Shown: positions 7,823-11,976 of the stretch, one piece after another
Layout of the letters: each line of letters starts with the position of its first letter
Position numbering within the stretch: the stretch's first letter is position 1
Source of the DNA: Pseudomonadaceae bacterium UBA5811
GTDB taxonomy: Bacteria > Pseudomonadota > Gammaproteobacteria > Pseudomonadales > Pseudomonadaceae
NCBI GenBank assembly: GCA_002417905.1
Contig: DIDB01000155.1
Coordinates: forward strand, 1 to 11,976
Direction: 5' to 3'
DNA: 11,976 bases
Notes under the pieces: model-generated
Told to the model about the DNA's origin: nothing
The model's database searches: none
Seen by the model: the letters and a program-made list of their open reading frames with translations, nothing else
Position numbers and translations under genes: made by a program

Positions 7823-8974
7823 ATGCAGATTTACAGGGTTGGCGGCGCCGTGCGTGACCGCCTGCTGGGCCGCCCGGTCAGCGAAGTGGACTGGGTGGTG
7901 GTCGGGGCCTGCGCCGAAACGTTACAGGCACAGGGCTTCCGCCCGGTGGGCCGGGACTTTCCGGTCTTCCTGCACCCGGAAACCGGCGAAGAATACGCAC
8001 TGGCCCGCACCGAGCGGAAAACCGGCCGGGGTTACGGCGGCTTTACCTTTTACGCCGCACCAGATGTCACACTGGAGCAGGACCTGCAACGCCGGGACCT
8101 GACCATCAATGCCATGGCCGAAGATGCACAAGGCCGGCTGATTGACCCCTGCCATGGGCAGGCCGACCTGCAGGCCCGGCTGCTGCGGCATATTTCCCCG
8201 GCATTTGCCGAAGACCCGCTGCGGGTACTGCGGGTGGCCCGCTTTGCGGCCCGTTACCATCACCTTGGCTTCCGGATTGCCCCGGAAACCCTGGCACTGA
8301 TGCGACAGATCAGTCATTCCGGCGAACTGGAAGCCCTGACTCCGGAGCGCTGCTGGAAAGAAATCTCCCGGGCCCTGATGGAGCCCAGTCCGGAAATATT
8401 TATCCGGGTGCTACAGGAGTGTGCTGCCCTGGAGCGGCTGCTTCCGGCACTGGCCCGCCTGTTCCACCAGCAGCCGGAGGCCGGGACAGGCTGTCTGGAA
8501 GTCCTGCGGAACTGCGCCAGCAGCCAGCAGCCGCTGGCCGTGCGCTGGGCCTGCCTGCTGCTGGGACTGGCCAGCCCGGAGGCCGTCCGGCAGTCCGGCC
8601 AGCATTACCGGGTGCCTAGGGACTGTCAGGAACTGGCCTGGCTGGCCAGCCAGCACCACCTCCGGGCCGGGCAAGCCCGGCAGTTGGCGGCAGCAACGCT
8701 GCTGGAGCTGCTGCAGCAGCTGGATGCCTGGCGGCGCCCGGAGCGCTTCAGCCAGTTTCTGGCCGTCTGCCTGCTGGCCCAGCCCGGGCAGCAGGCTGAT
8801 CTGCAGCATCTGGCTGAAGCGGCCCGGCTAACCGGCCAGATTGAAAGCCGTACCCTGCTGGCGCAGGGCTATCACGGTGCCGGACTGGGCCAGGCCCTGA
8901 GCCGGCAACGCCTGCGGGTACTGGAACAGCTCCAGCAGATGGCTCAATCATCCGGACACGCCCGCAGCGGATAA
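7823..8974 (+). CDS. cca: CCA tRNA nucleotidyltransferase, HD domain degenerate
   Basis: Cca adds or repairs the 3' CCA of tRNAs from CTP and ATP. The 383-aa protein aligns along its N-terminal half with E. coli Cca (412 aa): [32 protein letters not shown] (in two parts, DFPVFLHP and [11 protein letters not shown]), [10 protein letters not shown] and [15 protein letters not shown] with the base-selecting Asp131/Arg134. Two oddities: the DxD metal pair is Glu21-Val-Asp23 instead of Asp-x-Asp, and the C-terminal HD phosphohydrolase domain has lost its HD (LLHDLGKG in relatives is LLLGLASP here, around 246-252) along with roughly 20 residues. ATG 7823 is supported by AAGGAGGAG (7812-7820); the frame is open further upstream inside ycgB but without homology. 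The 3' end overlaps convergent folK by 31 bp. Confidence 0.95.
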   Translation: MQIYRVGGAVRDRLLGRPVSEVDWVVVGACAETLQAQGFRPVGRDFPVFLHPETGEEYALARTERKTGRGYGGFTFYAAPDVTLEQDLQRRDLTINAMAEDAQGRLIDPCHGQADLQARLLRHISPAFAEDPLRVLRVARFAARYHHLGFRIAPETLALMRQISHSGELEALTPERCWKEISRALMEPSPEIFIRVLQECAALERLLPALARLFHQQPEAGTGCLEVLRNCASSQQPLAVRWACLLLGLASPEAVRQSGQHYRVPRDCQELAWLASQHHLRAGQARQLAAATLLELLQQLDAWRRPERFSQFLAVCLLAQPGQQADLQHLAEAARLTGQIESRTLLAQGYHGAGLGQALSRQRLRVLEQLQQMAQSSGHARSG

Positions 8975-9495
8975 CTGGCCAGCAGTTGCGGACTGGTCAG
9001 TGGCTGCCCCCGCCACTGGAAAGCCACTGGCCACAGCGGCTGCTGCAAGCGGGCAGCCTGCCACAATTCGGCAAAATTCTGGCCCAGCAACGGATGCCGG
9101 AGCCCCGGGGCCAGCAGCGCCATCGGCCAGAGCACAAACGCACTGTTCAGGATGCCGGGCCGGGGCAGTACCAGCCCCTCAAAACAGCCCACCTGGTCGC
9201 CATACAGCAGGATATCGATATCCAGCGGCAGACAGCCACGCCCGGCCTGTTCGCGGCCATTATCACTTTCAATCTGCTTGAGCTGCCGGTCCAGTGCCTG
9301 TACGGACAGTGCGGTGTGGCCACTGACCACCAGGTTATAGAAGTTGGCGCCCCGGTAATTGACTGCATGACTCTCAAAAACTGCCGAACAGTGCAGCCCC
9401 TTCAGCAGCCCGGACAGCGCCTCCAGGGCGGCACCCAGATGCTGCTCCCGCTGCACATTGCTGCCCAGGCTCAGCCATACCGGCGTCATCGGCAT
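8944..9495 (-). CDS. folK: FolK-like 6-hydroxymethyl-dihydropterin pyrophosphokinase, diverged
   Basis: FolK (HPPK) transfers pyrophosphate from ATP to 6-hydroxymethyl-7,8-dihydropterin in folate synthesis. This 183-aa protein (E. coli 159) keeps VWLSLGSN at the N-terminus, the pterin-side NFYN (51-54), FVLWPM (120-125) and the Mg-binding LDIDILLYG with Asp92 and Asp94. It lacks the signature Trp-Gly-Pro-Arg before those aspartates ([10 protein letters not shown] here) and ends in a longer tail. The type resembles the second, folB-linked FolK-like protein of Pseudomonas, so activity is uncertain. The start at 9495 has GGAG 11 bp upstream; ATG 9489 is an alternative that would form an ATGA overlap with the folB stop. 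Probably one transcript with folB; its end overlaps cca. Confidence 0.85.
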   Translation of the reverse strand: MPMTPVWLSLGSNVQREQHLGAALEALSGLLKGLHCSAVFESHAVNYRGANFYNLVVSGHTALSVQALDRQLKQIESDNGREQAGRGCLPLDIDILLYGDQVGCFEGLVLPRPGILNSAFVLWPMALLAPGLRHPLLGQNFAELWQAARLQQPLWPVAFQWRGQPLTSPQLLASYPLRACPDD

Positions 9496-9839
9496 CCGCG
9501 CTCGATCTCCACTCCCACGGCCTGGCAGTCCGGATTGACACCCGGCTTGCTGACCCGCAGCCGCAACCAGGGCATGCCAAACTGCTGCATCAGCGCCACT
9601 GCCAGCCGGTCGGCAAAAGTCTCGATCAGCTGGAAACGGGCCCTGGCCGCAAACAGCCGGACAAATTCAGCCACCCCGGCATAATCTAGTGCCTGCTCAA
9701 GGCCATCCTCCCGGGCCACGGAACCAATATCCCAGGCCATTGCCAGATCCAGCTGCAGGCACTGGTGGATATTCCGCTCCCAGACATAGGCCCCGATCAG
9801 GGTTTCAACCTCCAGACCCTTGATAAAAACCTGATCCAT
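9486..9839 (-). CDS. folB: dihydroneopterin aldolase FolB
   Basis: FolB cleaves 7,8-dihydroneopterin to 6-hydroxymethyl-dihydropterin and glycolaldehyde, the step before FolK in folate synthesis. The 117-aa protein (E. coli 122) begins [18 protein letters not shown] and keeps the family's active-site features: WE after the first strand, the LDYAGVA tyrosine, [10 protein letters not shown] with its glutamate, and the catalytic lysine in VSKPGVNP. The C-terminal VGVEIERG is typical. GGGAG at 9847-9851 (minus strand) lies 7 bp before the start. The 3' end overlaps the FolK-like gene by up to 10 bp, so consecutive pathway steps are translationally linked. It is divergent from plsY across 72 bp. 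Confidence 0.96.
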   Translation of the reverse strand: MDQVFIKGLEVETLIGAYVWERNIHQCLQLDLAMAWDIGSVAREDGLEQALDYAGVAEFVRLFAARARFQLIETFADRLAVALMQQFGMPWLRLRVSKPGVNPDCQAVGVEIERGCR

Positions 9840-9911
9840 ATTAGTTCTCCCGGCATACCGCCTGGTGCTGTACCGTTAGCACTGTCACTGCCCTACTCCG
9901 GACAAATATCG
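9840..9911. promoter_or_regulatory. divergent folB/plsY promoter region
   Basis: This 72-bp gap must hold promoters for both folB (minus) and plsY (plus) unless they start inside the neighbouring genes. I see no hexamer pair I would stand behind. A 5-bp dyad GTGCT (9865-9869) / AGCAC (9878-9882) with an 8-bp spacer lies near the middle and could be an operator or chance. Confidence 0.35.
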
Positions 9912-10481
9912 ATGCCCTGGCTACTGACCCTGTTTGCCTATCTGCTTGGCTCCCTGTCCTTTGCCATCATCCTGTGCCACCTGGCCGGGCTGCCGGACCC
10001 GCGCACCCTGGGCTCCGGCAATCCGGGCGCCACCAACATGCTGCGTCTGGGCAGACAGCGGCTGGCCATCTTTACCCTGCTCGGTGATCTGGGCAAAGGG
10101 CTGGTCCCAGTGCTGGTTGCGGCTGAACTGGGCCTGACCCTGCAACAGCAGGCCTGGGTCGGACTGGCCGCCGTCCTTGGTCACCTGTATCCCGTGTTTT
10201 TCCACTTTCAGGGCGGCAAGGGCGTGGCGACCGCCGCCGGGGTGCTGCTGGGCCTGCATCCCCTGACCGGCCTGCTGGCTGTCAGCATCTGGAGCCTGAC
10301 CTTCATGGCCACCCGGACCAGCTCCTTTGCAGCCCTGCTGGCCGTGGTGGTCGCCCTGCCCATGCTCTGCTGGCAGCAGCCGGCGCTGCTGGTGCCGCTG
10401 ACCCTTCTGGCCAGTTGCATTATCTGGCGCCACCGGCACAACCTGCAGGCGCTGAGATATGGCCGCGAGCGGCACTTTTAG
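9912..10481 (+). CDS. plsY: acyl-phosphate:glycerol-3-phosphate acyltransferase PlsY
   Basis: PlsY is an inner-membrane enzyme that acylates glycerol-3-phosphate from acyl-phosphate made by PlsX, the first step of phospholipid synthesis. The 189-aa product is the usual size and strongly hydrophobic, with about five to six membrane segments. The three family motifs are present: GSGNPGATN near residue 35-43, [19 protein letters not shown] in the middle, and [13 protein letters not shown] at the C-terminus. I chose ATG 9912, which puts the first membrane segment ([14 protein letters not shown]) at the N-terminus; the frame is open back to 9765 but that part runs through folB and has no homology. 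Only a weak GGA precedes the start. Its TAG overlaps the tsaD stop. Confidence 0.96.
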   Translation: MPWLLTLFAYLLGSLSFAIILCHLAGLPDPRTLGSGNPGATNMLRLGRQRLAIFTLLGDLGKGLVPVLVAAELGLTLQQQAWVGLAAVLGHLYPVFFHFQGGKGVATAAGVLLGLHPLTGLLAVSIWSLTFMATRTSSFAALLAVVVALPMLCWQQPALLVPLTLLASCIIWRHRHNLQALRYGRERHF

Positions 10482-11515
10482 GCCAAAGCGCCGGGCGCGG
10501 CCAGCTGCGCCAGCGGCCAGCGGGCCAGAACCTGGATGGCCGGCCCATCCGACTGTCCGGCCAGCAGCCGCTGGCAGCCCGCATAAGCAATCATCGCACC
10601 ATTGTCGGTACAGAATTCGGGCCGGGCATAAAATACCTGCCCGCCCAGTCTGGCCATCAGCTGCTCCAGCGCCTGACGCAGGGCCTGGTTGGCACTGACG
10701 CCCCCGGCAATCACCAGCCGGCGCAGACCGGTCTGCTGCAAGGCCCGCTGACACTTGATCTGCAGGGTATCCACCACGGCCTGCTGGAACGCAAGGGCAA
10801 TATCACTACGGGTCTGGAGACTGTCCTCCCCGGCAGCCTGGCAACGCTGCCAGACATTCAGGGCCGCCGTTTTCAGCCCGCTAAAGCTGAAGTCCAGCCC
10901 TGGACGGTCGGTCATTGGCCGGGGAAAAACAAAACGGCCGGGCTGACCGGTCCGGGCCATCCGGGCAATTTCCGGTCCGCCCGGATACCCCAGGCCCAGC
11001 AGCTTGGCGGTCTTGTCAAAGGCTTCGCCGGCCGCATCGTCAATGGACTCACCCAGCAGCGCATAGCAGCCCAGGCCATCAACCCGGACCAGCTGGGTAT
11101 GACCACCGGAGACCAGCAGGGCCACAAAAGGAAATGCCGGAGGGGCTTCTTCCAGCATCGGCGCCAGCAGATGGCCTTCCAGATGATGTACCCCCAGCGC
11201 CGGAACACCCCAGCCCAGCGCCAGCGCCTGGGCACAGGAGGCCCCAACCAGCAGCGCTCCGACCAGCCCGGGGCCGGCCGTATAGGCAATGCCATCAATC
11301 TCCCGGACCACAGTACCGGAATCAGCCAGCACCTGACGGATCAGTGGCAGCAGCCGCCGGACATGATCCCGCGAGGCCAGCTCAGGCACTACACCGCCAT
11401 ACACCCGGTGCAGGTCCACCTGACTGAACAGGGCATCGGCCAGCAGACCCTGCCGGCTGTCGTAAAGTGCAACCCCTGTCTCATCACAGGACGTCTCCAG
11501 CCCGAGCACCCGCAT
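10478..11515 (-). CDS. tsaD: tRNA N6-adenosine threonylcarbamoyltransferase TsaD
   Basis: TsaD (formerly Gcp/YgjD) transfers threonylcarbamoyl from threonylcarbamoyl-AMP to A37 of ANN-decoding tRNAs, working with TsaB and TsaE; it is essential in most bacteria. The 345-aa protein (E. coli 337) shows [14 protein letters not shown] at the start, the metal-binding HHLEGH with His111 and His115, VSGGHTQLV, the SGLKTA block and the C-terminal CTDNGAMIA with Asp304. An in-frame ATG at 11557 exists, but 11515 gives the normal N-terminus. A hairpin and a candidate promoter lie upstream (11534-11602). tsaD and rpsU are divergent, as in many gammaproteobacteria; the 3' end meets plsY tail to tail with a 4-bp overlap. 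Confidence 0.97.
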   Translation of the reverse strand: MRVLGLETSCDETGVALYDSRQGLLADALFSQVDLHRVYGGVVPELASRDHVRRLLPLIRQVLADSGTVVREIDGIAYTAGPGLVGALLVGASCAQALALGWGVPALGVHHLEGHLLAPMLEEAPPAFPFVALLVSGGHTQLVRVDGLGCYALLGESIDDAAGEAFDKTAKLLGLGYPGGPEIARMARTGQPGRFVFPRPMTDRPGLDFSFSGLKTAALNVWQRCQAAGEDSLQTRSDIALAFQQAVVDTLQIKCQRALQQTGLRRLVIAGGVSANQALRQALEQLMARLGGQVFYARPEFCTDNGAMIAYAGCQRLLAGQSDGPAIQVLARWPLAQLAAPGALA

Positions 11516-11533
11516 GGATTCAACCTTGCCTGA

Positions 11534-11552
11534 CGGCCTATTAAACAGGCCG
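11534..11552 (-). promoter_or_regulatory. hairpin in the tsaD leader
   Basis: CGGCCT (11534-11539), 7-base loop, AGGCCG (11547-11552) is a perfect 6-bp stem about 19 bases upstream of the tsaD start on the minus strand. It could shape the tsaD leader RNA or serve as an operator between the divergent genes. No function is shown. Confidence 0.4.
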
Positions 11553-11573
11553 GGCATCTTAATGCGCGGGCCG

Positions 11574-11602
11574 ATTATTTTCCATTACCCGGGTTTTGCA
11601 TT
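11574..11602 (-). promoter_or_regulatory. candidate tsaD promoter
   Basis: On the minus strand AATGCA (11597-11602), 17-bp spacer, AATAAT (11574-11579) gives a good -10 (5 of 6) with a weak -35 (3 of 6). Transcription would begin near 11567, leaving a leader of about 50 nt that contains the hairpin at 11534-11552. The -35 overlaps that of the rpsU promoter. Confidence 0.4.
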
Positions 11603-11624
11603 CCCCCGGAGGACAGAGTAAGAT
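11596..11624 (+). promoter_or_regulatory. candidate sigma-70 promoter of rpsU
   Basis: TTGCAT (11596-11601), 17-bp spacer, TAAGAT (11619-11624) is a reasonable sigma-70 pair (3 of 6 and 4 of 6). Transcription would begin near 11631, giving a leader of about 79 nt that contains the 10-bp palindrome GCCTGCAGGC (11647-11656). The ribosome-binding site is GAAGGT (11695-11700), 9 bp before the ATG. Confidence 0.45.
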
Positions 11625-11709
11625 TCCCGACCTTAAAAATCGGTATGCCTGCAGGCTTCAAGCGCCCAGGCGCACTGCAAATGGCTAATCAAGTGAAGGT
11701 ACGCCCTGG

Positions 11710-11976
11710 ATGCCTGCTGTCAAAGTTAAAGAAAACGAACCTTTCGACGTAGCCCTGCGTCGCTTCAAACGCTCCTGCGAAAAAGCCGGAATCCTGGCTG
11801 AAGTCCGCAGCCGCGAGTTTTACGAAAAACCCACTGCCGAGCGCAAGCGCAAGGCAGCCGCGGCCGTCAAGCGCCCCCCAAAAAAAGTCCACGGCGAACA
11901 GCGCCGTAGCGTCCGTCTCCACTTATCCGCTTCCGGTAGCCTCGTGCCGTTCGCCACCCCCCGGGTGGTGCGCGAC
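11710..11976 (+). CDS. rpsU: 30S ribosomal protein S21, C-terminus aberrant and open at window end
   Basis: S21 is a small basic protein of the 30S platform involved in initiation. Residues 1-55 ([19 protein letters not shown], then [32 protein letters not shown]) match the family closely. From residue 56 the sequence departs: [17 protein letters not shown] where relatives read roughly HAKKVQREQRRR.RLY and stop at 71 residues. Codon 72 is TTA (11923-11925) at the place where TAA would be expected, and no stop follows in frame before 11976 (89 codons). Either the read quality falls off at a contig end or this S21 carries an unusual C-terminal extension. In relatives dnaG and rpoD come next. 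Identity is secure; the true 3' end is not. Confidence 0.9.
   Translation, partial: MPAVKVKENEPFDVALRRFKRSCEKAGILAEVRSREFYEKPTAERKRKAAAAVKRPPKKVHGEQRRSVRLHLSASGSLVPFATPRVVRD
11952..11970 (+). terminator. possible hairpin after the expected rpsU end
   Basis: CCACCC (11954-11959), loop CCC, GGGTGG (11963-11968), extendable by a G-T and a C-G pair, forms a GC stem 27 bases past the position where S21 normally ends. The window stops 6 bases later without a T-run, so a terminator or attenuator is only suggested. Confidence 0.25.

Noticed and set aside
6772..7824. 350-codon open frame on the minus strand opposite ycgB
   Set aside because: Same antisense shadow effect; no motif or ribosome-binding site supports it.
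9765..9911. 49-codon N-terminal extension of plsY into folB
   Set aside because: Runs antisense through folB and would put extra polar residues ahead of the first membrane helix, unlike the family.
10415..11533. 372-codon plus-strand open frame across tsaD
   Set aside because: Gln/Pro/Gly-rich shadow of the real minus-strand tsaD, which has all its family motifs.

Overview
The window is high-GC, gene-dense chromosome from a gammaproteobacterium. From what I know of Pseudomonas, the order pdxA, rsmA, apaG, apaH, glpE, prkA, yeaH, ycgB, cca, folK-like, folB, plsY, tsaD, rpsU matches the Pseudomonas arrangement almost gene for gene, and the proteins read like Pseudomonadales/Oceanospirillales homologues. 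I cannot fix the genus. No mobile element, CRISPR array, tRNA or rRNA was seen; this is conserved core genome, and the interest lies in regulatory sites and in individual genes that depart from their families.

Layout. (1) 1-2645, plus strand: the 3' end of pdxA (vitamin B6 synthesis), then rsmA (16S rRNA methylation), apaG, apaH (Ap4A hydrolysis) and glpE (rhodanese), tightly packed with two 4-bp ATGA overlaps. (2) 2646-2946: a gene-free stretch holding a strong sigma-54 promoter candidate and, about 75-100 bp upstream of it, an inverted repeat plus a third half-site, laid out like an activator-binding region. (3) 2947-7758, plus strand: prkA-yeaH-ycgB, a stress/nutrient-limitation module of an AAA+ kinase, a VWA-domain protein and a SpoVR protein; the ribosome-binding site of yeaH lies inside a GC-only hairpin. 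(4) 7823-8974: cca, with a Glu in place of a catalytic Asp and a decayed HD domain. (5) 8944-9839, minus strand: folB then a diverged folK, overlapping each other; folK also overlaps the end of cca. (6) 9912-10481: plsY, convergent with and overlapping tsaD. (7) 10478-11515, minus strand: tsaD. (8) 11516-11976: a divergent promoter region and rpsU, whose C-terminus departs from the family and which has no stop codon before the window ends.

Together: regions 1, 4, 7 and 8 serve translation (rRNA methylation, tRNA CCA ends, t6A modification, ribosomal protein S21); folB/folK and pdxA make cofactors; plsY starts phospholipid synthesis; and prkA-yeaH-ycgB appears to be a separately controlled, probably nitrogen- or starvation-responsive operon set among housekeeping genes. 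Of these, the prkA-yeaH-ycgB module is the least understood system here.
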